A stretch of 64,000 nt of DNA from DATLMR01 sp035634255 (GCA_035634255.1 DASQDI010000160.1:141765-205764), one strand, 5' to 3'; shown: positions 17,180 to 26,066, counted from the first letter of the stretch. Made by a program: numbers and translations. Notes: generated by a model from the sequence alone, not told the origin.

Positions 17180-17686
17180 ATGGAAATTAAGGCCGTGGGG
17201 CCGTTCCTCGATTATTTCGAGAAGGTGCGGGGGCGCACGCTCAAAGTCATATCGCGCATACCTCCCGACCGGATCGACTGGACCTACAGGGAGGGTAAGT
17301 TCTCCTTCGCCGACCTCATCAGGCACCTGTCGGCGATAGAGCGGTACATGTACGCGGAGAACGTGCAGCTCAAGCCCAGCCTCTATCCGGGCCACGGCAG
17401 AGAGCTGGCCGACGGGTACCGGAACGTCCTCGATTTCATGAGCCGGATGCACGCCGAGTCGATGGAGATATTCGGGAGGCTGTCCGACGAGGACCTGACG
17501 AAGAAGTGCGTCACGCCCGAAGGCTCTCCGATAACCGTGTGGAAATGGCTGCGCGCCATGGTCGAGCACGAGGTTCATCACCGCGGGCAGATATACCTCT
17601 ACCTCTCCCTGCTGGAAGTGCCCACGCCCCCGATCTATGGCCTGACGTCCGAAGAGGTCCGCGGCCGGAGCGGGCCACGGAGCTGA
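17180..17686 (+). CDS. DinB-fold protein
   Basis: A 168-residue four-helix-bundle protein of the DinB/YfiT superfamily. The three metal-binding His are visible: H49 in 'FADLIRHLSAIERYM' and the pair in 'MVEHEVHHRGQIYLYLSLL'. The superfamily includes thiol-dependent transferases and many uncharacterised metalloproteins, so the reaction is open. It lies only 6 nt before the thioesterase gene, which suggests one transcript. Confidence 0.8.
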   Translation: MEIKAVGPFLDYFEKVRGRTLKVISRIPPDRIDWTYREGKFSFADLIRHLSAIERYMYAENVQLKPSLYPGHGRELADGYRNVLDFMSRMHAESMEIFGRLSDEDLTKKCVTPEGSPITVWKWLRAMVEHEVHHRGQIYLYLSLLEVPTPPIYGLTSEEVRGRSGPRS

Positions 17687-17692
17687 TCTAGT

Positions 17693-18142
17693 ATGACCGA
17701 GTTTGAGCCGCGAGACCCCGACTTCGAAGCGCGCGTGCGCGAGAGCTTCGCGCGGCAGACTTTGATGGGGACCATCGGAGCCCGCCTGGTAACCGTGTCG
17801 CCGGGCGCGGTCGAGATAGAGCTCCCTTTCCGGGAAGACCTCTCCCAGCAGCACGGGTACCTTCACGCGGGCGTGGTCACGGCCATAGTGGACACGGCCT
17901 GCGGCTACTCGGCACTCACCCTGATGGACGCGGGCGCGGAAGTTCTGACCATCGAGTACAAGATCAACTTCGTCTCGCCCGCCCTCGGCGAGCGGCTCGT
18001 CGCACGCGGGCGGGTGACGAGGCCCGGCCGCACGGTCACCGTCTGCGCGGGCGACGTCTTCGCCGAGGGCGGAGGGAAAGTGAAGCTCGTGGCGAGCATG
18101 CTCGCCACGATGATCTCTCTCAGGGGAGAGAAGGGGGCCTAA
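17693..18142 (+). CDS. PaaI-type hotdog-fold thioesterase
   Basis: A 149-residue hotdog-fold protein. The signature is 'QQHGYLHAGVVTAIVDTACGYSA', equivalent to the H-G-x-x-x-A-G motif of PaaI/4HBT thioesterases in which Asp/Glu and the helix N-terminus activate water; 'TIEYKINFVSPALGERL' and 'GRTVTVCAGDVFAEG' are also typical. It probably hydrolyses an acyl-CoA or aryl-CoA thioester in the cytoplasm. Its last four bases overlap the convergent YdeI-like gene (CTAA serves both stops). Confidence 0.85.
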   Translation: MTEFEPRDPDFEARVRESFARQTLMGTIGARLVTVSPGAVEIELPFREDLSQQHGYLHAGVVTAIVDTACGYSALTLMDAGAEVLTIEYKINFVSPALGERLVARGRVTRPGRTVTVCAGDVFAEGGGKVKLVASMLATMISLRGEKGA

Positions 18143-18621
18143 GCCTTCGCCTTCCCGCCGGCGGATGGCGCGGAAAGCTCGGCCATCACCTTCTCGATTC
18201 TGCGGGCGCGCGTCTCGGGTTTTTTGGCGCTCTCCACGGCGTAGGCGTACTCCTTGCGGTTGGTGTGGCTGAGCTTGTCCCACGCGGCGCGGGCCGCCTT
18301 GTTGCCCTTCATCGCTCGGGCGAGGTCTTCGGGCGGGGTGATCTCCCTCGCCTCTTCGTCGCGCTCCATCACGACCTTGATGATGTCGCCCCCCTTCACC
18401 TTCGCGCCCTCGCGGGTGGGCTTGTTCACGACCATGTAATGGCGGCCCCCGGCCATCGGAAAGATCGAGCTTCGAAATGGGAAGCCGTTGATGGTCCCGC
18501 GCACGGGCACCCGCGCGCGGGTGCCGAACTCTTTATGAACGTCGAGGGGGATTATGATGCTTGTGACCGTGCTTTTCTCATCTTTTTCTAGCATGACTTC
18601 AAAGCGTTTCCTGGCAGCCAT
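18139..18621 (-). CDS. DUF1905 / YdeI (OmpD-associated) family protein
   Basis: A 160-residue cytoplasmic protein with two parts. Residues 5-90 form a DUF1905 beta-barrel ('FPFRSSIFPMAGGRHYMVVN'). Residues 95-150 form the helical bacteriocin-protection/YdeI tail ('PPEDLARAMKGNKAARAAWD' then 'SHTNRKEYAYAVESAKKPET'). Homologues are linked to resistance to cationic peptides, but the mechanism is not known. AAGGAG precedes the ATG at good spacing. Confidence 0.8.
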   Translation of the reverse strand: MAARKRFEVMLEKDEKSTVTSIIIPLDVHKEFGTRARVPVRGTINGFPFRSSIFPMAGGRHYMVVNKPTREGAKVKGGDIIKVVMERDEEAREITPPEDLARAMKGNKAARAAWDKLSHTNRKEYAYAVESAKKPETRARRIEKVMAELSAPSAGGKAKA

Positions 18622-18659
18622 ATGAGTCTCCTTATCTTGGTTCGGGCCTCGGGCGTCGT

Positions 18660-19208
18660 CTACCGGCGGAGTCGGTAAGGCGCGTCGCCCGCGCTGAATT
18701 GCTCCCTCGCAATGGAGTAGAAGATCGTGTCAAGCCCGTTTACGGTTTCGCGCCTGTCGAAGCTCATCCCGGACTTTTCCATCACGCGCACGGAGGCGAC
18801 GTTGGGCGCGTCCGTGCTCGCGACCACGCGGTCGAGGGCCAGTTCCCGGAACCCGTACGCGATCATGGCCCTGGACATCTCGGTGGCTAGCCCCCTGCCC
18901 CAGTGCTCCGTCGCGACCCCGTAAAGCAGCTCAAGCTCCGGCGGGTCGCGGAAGAACCAGTAGCCGCAAAACCCGAGCAACCCGCCCCCTTCGCGGGGGG
19001 ACGCGGCCCACAGGCCGTAGCCCGTCTCGCGGAAGTGCGCGAGGCTCTCTCCGACGGCCGCCTCGGCCTGCTCTCTCGAGATCACCTCGTCGTCCCAGAT
19101 GTATTTGCGGACTCCGGGGTCGGTCCAGAGGCGGTGAATCTCATCCACGTCCCCCGCGGCGAAGGGGCGAAGCCGCAGGCGGGTGGTCTCCATCTCAATC
19201 GTTTCCAT
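18660..19208 (-). CDS. GNAT-family N-acetyltransferase (RimJ/RimL-like)
   Basis: A 182-residue protein from the ATG at 19208, chosen because CGGAG stands 8 nt upstream; the frame is open to 19226. It starts 'METTRLRLRPFAAGDVDEI' as RimJ/L-type enzymes do, with the acetyl-CoA loop 'ATEHWGRGLATEMSRAMI' and the late motif 'STDAPNVASVRVMEKSGM'. These enzymes transfer acetyl from acetyl-CoA to N-terminal or small-molecule amines; the acceptor cannot be told. Confidence 0.85.
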   Translation of the reverse strand: METIEMETTRLRLRPFAAGDVDEIHRLWTDPGVRKYIWDDEVISREQAEAAVGESLAHFRETGYGLWAASPREGGGLLGFCGYWFFRDPPELELLYGVATEHWGRGLATEMSRAMIAYGFRELALDRVVASTDAPNVASVRVMEKSGMSFDRRETVNGLDTIFYSIAREQFSAGDAPYRLRR

Positions 19209-19239
19209 GTTCAGGGCTCCGAGCATCTGCCGGTTAAAG

Positions 19240-19258
19240 GCTACAGTAATCTGTTAGG
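19240..19258 (-). repeat. Copy 3 of the dispersed 3'-end motif (minus strand)
   Basis: Read on the minus strand it is CCCTAACAGATTACTGTAG, sharing CCTAACAGAT-x3-CTGTA with the copy at 42341. It lies 27 nt behind the stop of the DinB/YfiT gene, in that gene's orientation. Confidence 0.35.
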
Positions 19259-19284
19259 GCCGGGGGCCGCGCGGAGGGCGCTCC

Positions 19285-19812
19285 TCACCCCCGCCAGCCC
19301 ATCCGCTCCGCCAGAGAGTTTATCTGCGCCACGTGATGGCGGCCGTGCCACGCATAAAGGGCGACGTTCCTTTCGAGGCTGACTTCCCCGAGCTCGGGGT
19401 GGTTGAACGTGCGCGAGTAGTCCTCATCCTTGAGCGACCTGAGCAGCAGCACCCAGCGCCGGTGCAGGGAGTCGAGCAGCGCGAGCGACACTTCGAGCGG
19501 CGCGCTTCTGGCGTCTTCGAGCTCGGCCCAGCGGTCTTCGTGATAAGGCCGGATCGTGGGGCGGTCCTCGGTCAGCGCCAGCCGGAAGCGGACGTAGCTG
19601 TTGAGGTGGCTGTCCGGGACGTGGTGCACGACCTGGCGGACGGTCCAGCCCCCCTCGCGGTAAGGCGTTTCGAGCTGCTCGGGCGACAGCCCCTCGACGG
19701 CCTCGCGCAGCCGGGCCGGGGCCCCCTCTATCAGGTCGATGCACTCTTTGCGCTGCTCGCCGGTCAGCGGGCCATTAAATTCGAAACGACCTATCGGGTA
19801 TCGAAAATCCAT
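19285..19812 (-). CDS. YfiT/BstA-like DinB-superfamily putative metal-dependent hydrolase or transferase
   Basis: A 175-residue protein from the ATG at 19812 (GGAGA 7 nt upstream). It starts with the BstA-type segment 'DFRYPIGRFEF' and has metal ligands in 'WTVRQVVHHVPDSHLNSYVR' and 'YAWHGRHHVAQINSLAERM'. Close relatives in Firmicutes are bacillithiol S-transferases, so a thiol-dependent transferase role is possible; whether this organism makes bacillithiol is not visible here. Confidence 0.85.
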   Translation of the reverse strand: MDFRYPIGRFEFNGPLTGEQRKECIDLIEGAPARLREAVEGLSPEQLETPYREGGWTVRQVVHHVPDSHLNSYVRFRLALTEDRPTIRPYHEDRWAELEDARSAPLEVSLALLDSLHRRWVLLLRSLKDEDYSRTFNHPELGEVSLERNVALYAWHGRHHVAQINSLAERMGWRG

Positions 19813-19989
19813 GACGGTCTCTCCTGTCCGCAAATAATCGAAGTCTACCTCCGCGGAGCCCCGCACTCAAACCCCTCGGAAAAAATTCGGGACAGGCCGC
19901 CGCCTCCCAATGTATTATGCAGAGGCCCGCGGCTCCACCGAACTCAGTGAATCGCTCGATAAAACTCGGATGAAGGTCAGGAACCAACC

Positions 19990-20463
19990 ATGAATCTTTC
20001 GACTACCGTCGGCCTCAGGCTGGGGCCGGTATTGCTGTGGGCGCTCCTTGCGGCGCAGGCGGGGGCGCAGGCCCCCGCGGCCGAGAGCCCGCAGCCGTTC
20101 AATCAGGAGCGGAAGCTCGAAGAGCTGAGGCAGAAGATCGCGGATCAAAAAGACAAGCCGGCGGAAGAGGTGTTCAAAAACATCCGGCAGCTCAAAGGCA
20201 TGCCCGCGGCGCGCCTGCTGAGGGTGATGGAGGTTGGCTACAGCAAGTCGTTAGGGGTCGACTGCGCGCACTGCCACGTCGTCGACCAGTGGGAGAAAGA
20301 CGACAAGCCCGCGAAGCAGGTCGCGCGCGACATGGCCGACATGGCTCGGGCGATCAACGGAGAGCTGTTGAAGAGCATCAGGAACCTCAAGGGGCCGAGC
20401 CCGGCGGTCAACTGCACCACCTGCCACCGCGGGCAGCTGAAGCCCGCGCTGAATATGGGCTGA
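19990..20463 (+). CDS. Diheme c-type cytochrome of the reaction-centre cytochrome c subunit type
   Basis: A 157-residue exported protein with a signal peptide (about residues 1-26) and two haem-binding motifs, C92-A-H-C-H96 and C142-T-T-C-H146. The surrounding pattern 'VFKNIRQLKGMPAARLLRVM' and 'YSKSLGVDCAHCH' is that of the small CytoC_RC-like proteins common in non-phototrophic acidobacteria. These keep only part of the tetrahaem subunit found in phototrophs and probably carry electrons in the periplasm. No photosynthesis genes are nearby. Confidence 0.85.
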   Translation: MNLSTTVGLRLGPVLLWALLAAQAGAQAPAAESPQPFNQERKLEELRQKIADQKDKPAEEVFKNIRQLKGMPAARLLRVMEVGYSKSLGVDCAHCHVVDQWEKDDKPAKQVARDMADMARAINGELLKSIRNLKGPSPAVNCTTCHRGQLKPALNMG

Positions 20464-20584
20464 ATATGGGGTGATCCCGAGCGGCCCTCCCCCCGGATTT
20501 TCCGCCGCCTGGCGTTGCCCGGCCCTGACGGGAGCGCTACTCTATGGGGGTAGAATGTTATGCCCTTTTTAAGGAGCGCTCGAC

Positions 20585-21193
20585 ATGAATGACGCCGAAG
20601 GTGATAAGAAGCGCGCGCTGCTGGTCGTCGATGTGCAGAACGATTTCTGCCCCGGCGGGGCGCTGGGCGTGGCGGGCGGCGACGAGGTGGTGGCCCCGCT
20701 CAACCGTTTGATGGAGGAGTTCCTGAGGCGCGGGGATCTGGTCTTCAAGAGCCGCGACTGGCACCCTCCGCAGACCATGCATTTTCAGAAGTACGGCGGC
20801 ACATGGCCGGTCCACTGCGTGCGGGGCACGCGGGGCGCGGAGTTTCACCCGGACCTGCTCGACGACCCGCGCGTCCGGATAATCTCCAAGGGCCTCGGCG
20901 ACGAGGACTCCTATTCCGCATTCGACGGGACGGACCTCTCGGCCCAACTGCGCGAGAATGGGGTCGAGGAAGTCTGGGTCGGCGGCCTCGCGACCGACTA
21001 CTGCGTCAAGAACACGGCGCTCGACGCGCGGCGCGAAGGGTACTCGGTGAAGGTAGTCGAAGAGGCCATGCGTCCGGTCGAACTGCGCCCGGGGGACGGC
21101 GCGCGCGCCATCGAAGAGATGCGCGAGGCCGGGGCCGAGATCGTCACGGGCCGCGAGAAGCGCCGCACGAAGAGCACGAGCCCGTCTCAGTAA
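20585..21193 (+). CDS. pncA: Nicotinamidase
   Basis: A 202-residue cysteine hydrolase that converts nicotinamide to nicotinate in NAD salvage. The catalytic triad is visible as D16 in 'LLVVDVQNDFCPGGAL', K102 in 'IISKGLGDEDSYSAF' and C140 in 'GLATDYCVKNTALDA'. Metal ligands D58 and H60 lie in 'SRDWHP' and H77 in 'WPVHC'. AAGGAG stands before the ATG. The nicotinate phosphoribosyltransferase gene, the next step of the pathway, follows after 29 nt. Confidence 0.92.
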   Translation: MNDAEGDKKRALLVVDVQNDFCPGGALGVAGGDEVVAPLNRLMEEFLRRGDLVFKSRDWHPPQTMHFQKYGGTWPVHCVRGTRGAEFHPDLLDDPRVRIISKGLGDEDSYSAFDGTDLSAQLRENGVEEVWVGGLATDYCVKNTALDARREGYSVKVVEEAMRPVELRPGDGARAIEEMREAGAEIVTGREKRRTKSTSPSQ

Positions 21194-21222
21194 GCGCGAG
21201 CGGAATCGAGACCGACTTTCAT

Positions 21223-22671
21223 ATGGGAACACTCAATTTCGACCGCTACCACGCCGTGATGGGCGACGCCTCGCACAAGGATGTCACGCGGATTCGCGGC
21301 AAGCGCCTGAGCGACGCGGAGGCCACCTTCTACGCGACCCAGCGAAAGCTGAAGTTCGCGCCATGCCTCGGCCACCAGCGCCTCGTGCGGATGCTGCTCG
21401 ACAGCGAGATCGACAGGCCGCGCCTGAGATTTCTGGAGCAGGACCGGGGCGACCTCGGCCTCTTCGCCGAAGCAATCGAAGACGTGCGCTTCGTCGGGGC
21501 CGTCCGCGCGGTGCGTCCGGGGACGATAGTCTTCGCGCAGGAGCCGTTCGCGGACATCACAGGCCCTTTCGGGCTGACGCAGGCGCAGGAGATCAAATTC
21601 GAGCATGCCTTCGACTTCCCGATGACGACGGCGAGCCTCGCGATGCGATTCCGCATGGCCGCCGGGGACCGCTGGCTCTCCGACTTCTCCCTGCGCCGCG
21701 ACGGCGATGTCGAGCGCGCGGTCGAAGTCGCCACCTGCGCCTTCATCGGGGGCTTCAACGACACTTCCAACATGGAGGCCGCCTTCCGCCTCGACATCCC
21801 CGCCGTCGGCACCGAGGCGCACTACTGGCAGCAGTCTTTCGTCGAGTTCATGTACGAGCCGGAGGTCGACCCGCGCACGGGCCGCCCGAAGCATTTCGAG
21901 CAGGTGGCTTTCGAACGGTGGCTCGACGCGAACCCGAACGGGACCACCCTGCTGCTCGACACGATAAACGTCTACCTGGGGGCCGTCCACGCGGCCATGG
22001 CGGCCACCTCGACCGAAGCGCGGCGCTCGGCCTTCAAAGGGTTCCGCGTCGATTCGGGCGACCTGGCTAAGCTCGGCGCGTGGTGCCTCCGCTTCTTCGA
22101 GGCGAACGGGCTCCACGGGCTGATGCCGATACTCACGGGGAACCTGGACGTGGAGGGCGTGCGGCGGATCGTCGAGGCCTTCCCCGAGGCCGCCGGCTTC
22201 GGGATCGGCACCAAGCTCTCGAGCGAGGTCGAATTCACGGCGGGCGTGATCTTCAAGGAGAGCATGATAGACGGCAACCCCACCCTCAAGGCTTCGCACG
22301 ACCCTGAGAAGGCCACGCTCCCCGGCAGGCTTCAGGTCTTTCGCGGGGTCGACCCGAACGGGTTTTACGTGGGCGACCGCATCGGGCTGGACGGCGAGCG
22401 GGTCGAGATCCCCGGCGCCGTGCGGGTCGAGCGTCTGCTCGCCCCCTTCTGGGAGAACGGCCATTACGAAGTGATCCCGTCGATCACCAAACAGAAGGCT
22501 TTCGTGGAAGAGCAGCGGAAGAGGTTCCCCGACATCTCGAACTACAAGGTCGCCCTGAGCGCGCAATTGCGCGGCCTGCGCGACGAGCTGACGGCGAAAA
22601 TGAGCGAGGACCGCTCGGGCTGGCGGGACGTGTTGAACCTTCCTGAAAGCCTCTCCCCGGAGCTCCCTTGA
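21223..22671 (+). CDS. pncB: Nicotinate phosphoribosyltransferase
   Basis: A 482-residue cytoplasmic enzyme that forms nicotinate mononucleotide from nicotinate and PRPP. Family signatures include 'GFNDTSNMEAAFRLDIPAVG', 'GTEAHYWQQSF' with the conserved His, 'FKGFRVDSGDLAKLG', 'LTGNLDVEGVRRI' and 'GFGIGTKLSSEV'. The frame is open further upstream to 20803, but that part lies inside pncA in another frame; the ATG at 21223 is the first sensible start, though its ribosome binding site is weak. It is followed after 14 nt by a MATE transporter gene. Confidence 0.92.
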   Translation: MGTLNFDRYHAVMGDASHKDVTRIRGKRLSDAEATFYATQRKLKFAPCLGHQRLVRMLLDSEIDRPRLRFLEQDRGDLGLFAEAIEDVRFVGAVRAVRPGTIVFAQEPFADITGPFGLTQAQEIKFEHAFDFPMTTASLAMRFRMAAGDRWLSDFSLRRDGDVERAVEVATCAFIGGFNDTSNMEAAFRLDIPAVGTEAHYWQQSFVEFMYEPEVDPRTGRPKHFEQVAFERWLDANPNGTTLLLDTINVYLGAVHAAMAATSTEARRSAFKGFRVDSGDLAKLGAWCLRFFEANGLHGLMPILTGNLDVEGVRRIVEAFPEAAGFGIGTKLSSEVEFTAGVIFKESMIDGNPTLKASHDPEKATLPGRLQVFRGVDPNGFYVGDRIGLDGERVEIPGAVRVERLLAPFWENGHYEVIPSITKQKAFVEEQRKRFPDISNYKVALSAQLRGLRDELTAKMSEDRSGWRDVLNLPESLSPELP

Positions 22672-22685
22672 CCCGGCGCTAAGAC

Positions 22686-24107
22686 ATGCAAGCACCCGCC
22701 TCGAAAGAACCCCCGAAAGAGGAGTCCGGGCTGTGGTCCGGGATACGTGAGGCGCTCCGCGGCTCGCGAAACGACTACACGCAAGGGTCGATAGGCCGCT
22801 CGATCATGCTGCTCTCCATCCCGATGGTGCTGGAGATGATCATGGAGAGCGTCTTCGCCGTCGTCGACGTCTTCTTCGTGGCCCGGCTCGGGGCGAGCGC
22901 CGTCGCCGCCGTGGGCCTGACCGAGTCGATGGTGACGCTCATCTACGCCCTCGCGATGGGGCTCTCCATCGGGGCGGCGGCGATGGTCGCGCGCCGCACG
23001 GGAGAGCACGACCCCGAGGGCGCGTCGCGCGCGGCGATGCAGGCGATACTCGTGGGGCTGCTCATCTCCGCGGCGCTCGGGACGGCGGGCGGCCTGCTCG
23101 CCCCGCGCCTGCTCGACATAATGGGCGCGTCGGCCGAAGTGATCGGGATCGGCTCCGGGTACACGAGGGTCCTGCTCGGCGGGAATGCCTCGATCCTGCT
23201 CCTGTTCCTGATCAACGCCATCTTTCGCGGGGCGGGCGACGCGGCCATCGCGATGCGCGTGCTGTGGCTAGCGAACATCATCAACATAATCCTCGCCCCC
23301 TGCCTCATCTTCGGCGTCGGCCCGTTCCCCGAGCTGGGAGTCACGGGCGCGGCGGTCGCCACGACCATCGGGCGCGGGACCGGGGCGCTCTTCGCCCTGT
23401 CGCGTCTGGTGAGAGGCGGGGGCCGCGTGGCCCTCGCGCGCCGCCACGTGCGGGTCGAGCCCGCGATAATGCTCAGGCTCGTGCGGCTGTCGGCCTCGGC
23501 CACGCTCCAGGTATTCATCGGGATGGCGAGCTGGGTCGGCCTGATCCGCATCCTGTCGAGCTTCGGGAGCGAGGCGCTGGCCGGCTACACCATCGGCATC
23601 CGCGTGATCGTCTTCGCGCTCCTGCCTTCGTGGGGGATGAGCAACGCGGCGGCGACTATGGTCGGGCAGGCGCTCGGGGCCGGGAAGCCCGACCGCGCGG
23701 AGCGGGCCGTCTGGATCGCGGGCTTCTACAACATGTGGTTCCTCGGCACCATAGGGCTCGCGTTCGTGGCCTTCGCCGGCCCGATCATCGGGCTCTTCAC
23801 GTCGGACCCCTCGGTGGCGTCGTACGGGACCGACTGCCTGCGCGTGGTCGCATGCGGGTTCCTCTTTTACGCCTACGGCATGGTGATCACGCAGTCGCTC
23901 AACGGGGCGGGCGACACTTGGACCCCGACCGTGATCAACCTCGTCATCTTCTGGCTGTTCGAGATACCGCTCGCCTACCTGCTCGCCTTCGAGCTCGGGC
24001 TCGGCCCGCGCGGGGTCTTCTTCTCGATAGCCCTCGCCTTCTCGATGCTGGCCGTCGTGAGCGCGGCCGTCTTCCGCAGAGGCCGGTGGAAGACCAAAAA
24101 AGTCTGA
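22686..24107 (+). CDS. MATE-family efflux transporter
   Basis: A 473-residue inner-membrane protein with about 12 hydrophobic segments in two similar halves. MATE features include 'LLSIPMVLEMIMESVFAVVD', 'FFVARLGASAVAAVGLTESM' and, in the second half, 'YTIGIRVIVFALLPSWGMSN'. These are Na+- or H+-driven multidrug exporters. The first 35 residues form a polar cytoplasmic extension. It may be translated from the pncA-pncB transcript. Confidence 0.9.
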   Translation: MQAPASKEPPKEESGLWSGIREALRGSRNDYTQGSIGRSIMLLSIPMVLEMIMESVFAVVDVFFVARLGASAVAAVGLTESMVTLIYALAMGLSIGAAAMVARRTGEHDPEGASRAAMQAILVGLLISAALGTAGGLLAPRLLDIMGASAEVIGIGSGYTRVLLGGNASILLLFLINAIFRGAGDAAIAMRVLWLANIINIILAPCLIFGVGPFPELGVTGAAVATTIGRGTGALFALSRLVRGGGRVALARRHVRVEPAIMLRLVRLSASATLQVFIGMASWVGLIRILSSFGSEALAGYTIGIRVIVFALLPSWGMSNAAATMVGQALGAGKPDRAERAVWIAGFYNMWFLGTIGLAFVAFAGPIIGLFTSDPSVASYGTDCLRVVACGFLFYAYGMVITQSLNGAGDTWTPTVINLVIFWLFEIPLAYLLAFELGLGPRGVFFSIALAFSMLAVVSAAVFRRGRWKTKKV

Positions 24108-24210
24108 CCGTTAAACTCGAATCGCTGGTCTTGACGCCCGCCCTCATGTAGTATCGCTTCGGACGCCCAAAATATTCCGACGAGACTGACGAAGGGCCTG
24201 ATCTGAGCAG

Positions 24211-24813
24211 ATGAGATTAGACGAGATTCGACAGGTATACACCGATTACGCCGGCCACTACGAGAAAGAATTCATCGGAGAGCGCAGGTACACGGTCTAC
24301 AAAAGACTCCCCCGCCTCGTGACCCGCGAGCTGAAGTCCCGGAGCGCGAAGGTCCTCGACCTCGGGTGCGGCACCGGGCTCAGCTCTCTGCTCTTCTTCG
24401 ACAAAGGTTACGAAGTCACCGGGATAGACATAACCCGCGCGATGATCCGCAGGGCCGGCGAGCTCCCCTTCGCGAAGCTGATCTGCCAGGACCTCGAAAA
24501 GCCCCTCAAGGTCAAAGACGACTACTTCGACGCGGTAGTCATGATCGGCGTCATGGAGCACATCAACGACCCCGCGGCCATCCTGAAAGAGGTGTGGAAG
24601 AAGCTGAAGGACGGGGGCCTCTTCGCGCTCACCCTCCCGTGCAAGAATGCGCACTTTTCCGAGTACGGGCTGAAGAACTATTACAAGAAGGAGATCGAGC
24701 CCATCATGCGGGAGGCCGGGTTCAAGGTGATCCGCTCTGAGAAGAGTTTCGCCTACGAGGACGACAGCTCTACGATCTATTACTGGAATTATCTACTTCG
24801 AAAAATCCCCTGA
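24211..24813 (+). CDS. Class I SAM-dependent methyltransferase
   Basis: A 200-residue protein with the Rossmann SAM-binding motif 'KVLDLGCGTGLSSLLFFDKG', acidic residue at 'VTGIDIT', and post-motif 'YFDAVVMIGVMEHINDPA' followed by 'LKEVWKKLKDGGLFALTLP'. The C-terminus ('YYWNYLLRKIP') is short. The acceptor substrate is unknown; quinone, lipid and small-molecule methylation are all possible. Confidence 0.85.
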   Translation: MRLDEIRQVYTDYAGHYEKEFIGERRYTVYKRLPRLVTRELKSRSAKVLDLGCGTGLSSLLFFDKGYEVTGIDITRAMIRRAGELPFAKLICQDLEKPLKVKDDYFDAVVMIGVMEHINDPAAILKEVWKKLKDGGLFALTLPCKNAHFSEYGLKNYYKKEIEPIMREAGFKVIRSEKSFAYEDDSSTIYYWNYLLRKIP

Positions 24814-25338
24814 AGGATACAGGCGGGCGATGCCAGAAATACTAGGCGTGGGAGGCGGGCCGTCGCGCGGGCCAGCGCTTAAATGACAGAGGGAGCCGTG
24901 ACCTGAGAAATCGGCTCCCTCGTCATATACCTGGGGAAACTTCCTGCGGTTACCGCAGGTGCTTACTATACCGCGAAACCCGAAATTGTCAATCCTCCCC
25001 GCCCCCGTTCCGCGAATTTCACCCCTCCCGCCGCAAGTATACTTGTCGGCTTGTATAATAAACTTCTTTATATAACGGAGCCCCGAGATGTAGTACAATC
25101 GTCGGGTCGTGCAGACGCGCCTATACTGGACCGCCGGGGGATACGGCGGAAGAGAACAGTAAGGTTGAGACAGATACTTACTTTAAAGCCGCATTTGAGC
25201 CTCAGCTTCAAAGAGGCGACCAGCAGTACCCTTTAACCAGGAGAGATTTAAAAAGTTCGCGCGCAAGCGGCGACGCCGTGTCGCCTGCGCTCCCATTCAC
25301 CTGCGAATCGCCTTCGGGCGAGGGAAGGACGGGCCGGG
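24814..25338. other. Gene-poor stretch with two hairpins
   Basis: This 525-nt stretch holds the probable terminator of the methyltransferase gene at 24889-24921 and a second small hairpin, CCTGCGG (24943-24949) with CCGCAGG (24953-24959). A perfect TATAAT at 25054-25059 lacks a recognisable -35 partner. A 61-codon frame at 25051-25236 has no coding character. The 5' part of the next small gene's transcript may start here. Confidence 0.4.
24889..24921 (+). terminator. Hairpin after the methyltransferase gene
   Basis: GAGGGAGCCG (24889-24898) and CGGCTCCCTC (24912-24921) are perfect complements with a 13-nt loop. There is no T-run, so it could be a terminator or a stabilising 3' structure. Confidence 0.45.
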
Positions 25339-25596
25339 ATGAGTTCAAGGAAAGCCGACGAGCTGAAGGCCCCGAAGGATCCTTTCGGGGAGGTCTCGGG
25401 CAGAGTCATAGACTTTCAAACGGGGGCCGCCGAGGCCGTCAAGAAGCGGCAGAGGCAGAGGCTCCTTGAGGAGATGCGGGACATGACGACCTCCGAAAAG
25501 CAGGTCTTCCTGCTCGGGTTGATCATGAACGAAGAGACCCTCGGGCGGATATGGAAGAACCTCATCGACGGTCTGATGACCGAGCTCGAAGATTAG
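25339..25596 (+). CDS. Small hypothetical protein, 85 residues
   Basis: A soluble, charged, probably helical protein (for example 'AVKKRQRQRLLEEMRDMTTS' and 'FLLGLIMNEETLGRIWKNLI'). GAAGGA lies about 9 nt before the ATG. There is no signal peptide, Cys or recognisable motif. The codon use is like that of its neighbours, which together with the ribosome binding site is the reason to call it. Confidence 0.55.
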   Translation: MSSRKADELKAPKDPFGEVSGRVIDFQTGAAEAVKKRQRQRLLEEMRDMTTSEKQVFLLGLIMNEETLGRIWKNLIDGLMTELED

Positions 25597-25904
25597 GTGG
25601 AGCGGGCCTCTCATCCTCCGCGCCGCGCCCGGGCTTACCCCAGGGGGAGTGTTGTCATAAGCGGTCGCGCGCTTTAAAATATGGGTGTACGGATAATTCA
25701 TAAGTAAGTGTCAGAGGTGAACGTGCGAGAAAGATAGTCGGGGTCGGGGCCGTCAGGCGCGAGCGGGCTAACGGGTCGGGGTGAAGGGGCCGGCAAGGGG
25801 TTGTTCCCGGACATTCAGCTTGTACGTAGATAGACCCGCCGGGCGTCCGCCCATCACCCGCCTCTCTCGATCGCCAATAACAGAATGAACGGAGGAAAAA
25901 GAGC
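25597..25904. other. Intergenic stretch without a recognisable gene
   Basis: This 308-nt stretch between two tiny genes has no convincing frame. It contains AATTCATAAGTAAGTGTCAG at 25695, and a similar TTCATAAGTGAGC recurs at 26079 just behind the next gene. It presumably holds the promoter of the small Cys/His-rich gene. Confidence 0.35.
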
Positions 25905-26066
25905 TTGATAATCAGGTGCAAGAAGTGTGGAGAGTCGATTGACGAATCGAAGAAGTGGACCGTCTGCCCTCATAACCCTCTGGATCAGGCGCATGATTCG
26001 GAGTTTTGCAGGGATCATAAGCAGTTCGACTGCCACGCATGCGACGAGTACATGGTCCGGAGGTAG
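25905..26066 (+). CDS. 53-residue Cys/His-rich (double zinc-ribbon-like) protein
   Basis: A very short gene starting with TTG at 25905 and GGAGG (25891-25895) 9 nt upstream, ending TAG. The 53 residues contain C5-x2-C8, C21-x-H23, C35-x2-H38 and C43-H44-x-C46, enough to bind two zinc ions, followed by a basic end (VRR). The N-terminus 'IIRCKKCGESIDESKKWTVC' looks like a zinc ribbon. The density of Cys/His pairs in one frame, the strong ribosome binding site and the terminator 50 nt downstream support a real gene. The role is unknown; nucleic-acid or protein binding in the cytoplasm would fit. Confidence 0.65.
   Translation: MIIRCKKCGESIDESKKWTVCPHNPLDQAHDSEFCRDHKQFDCHACDEYMVRR

Noticed and set aside
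20803..21222. Upstream extension of the pncB frame
   Set aside because: This part lies within pncA in another frame and encodes an Arg/Gly-rich, non-homologous sequence.
25051..25236. A 61-codon frame in the gene-poor region
   Set aside because: No ribosome binding site, no motif, and a composition unlike the coding genes nearby.
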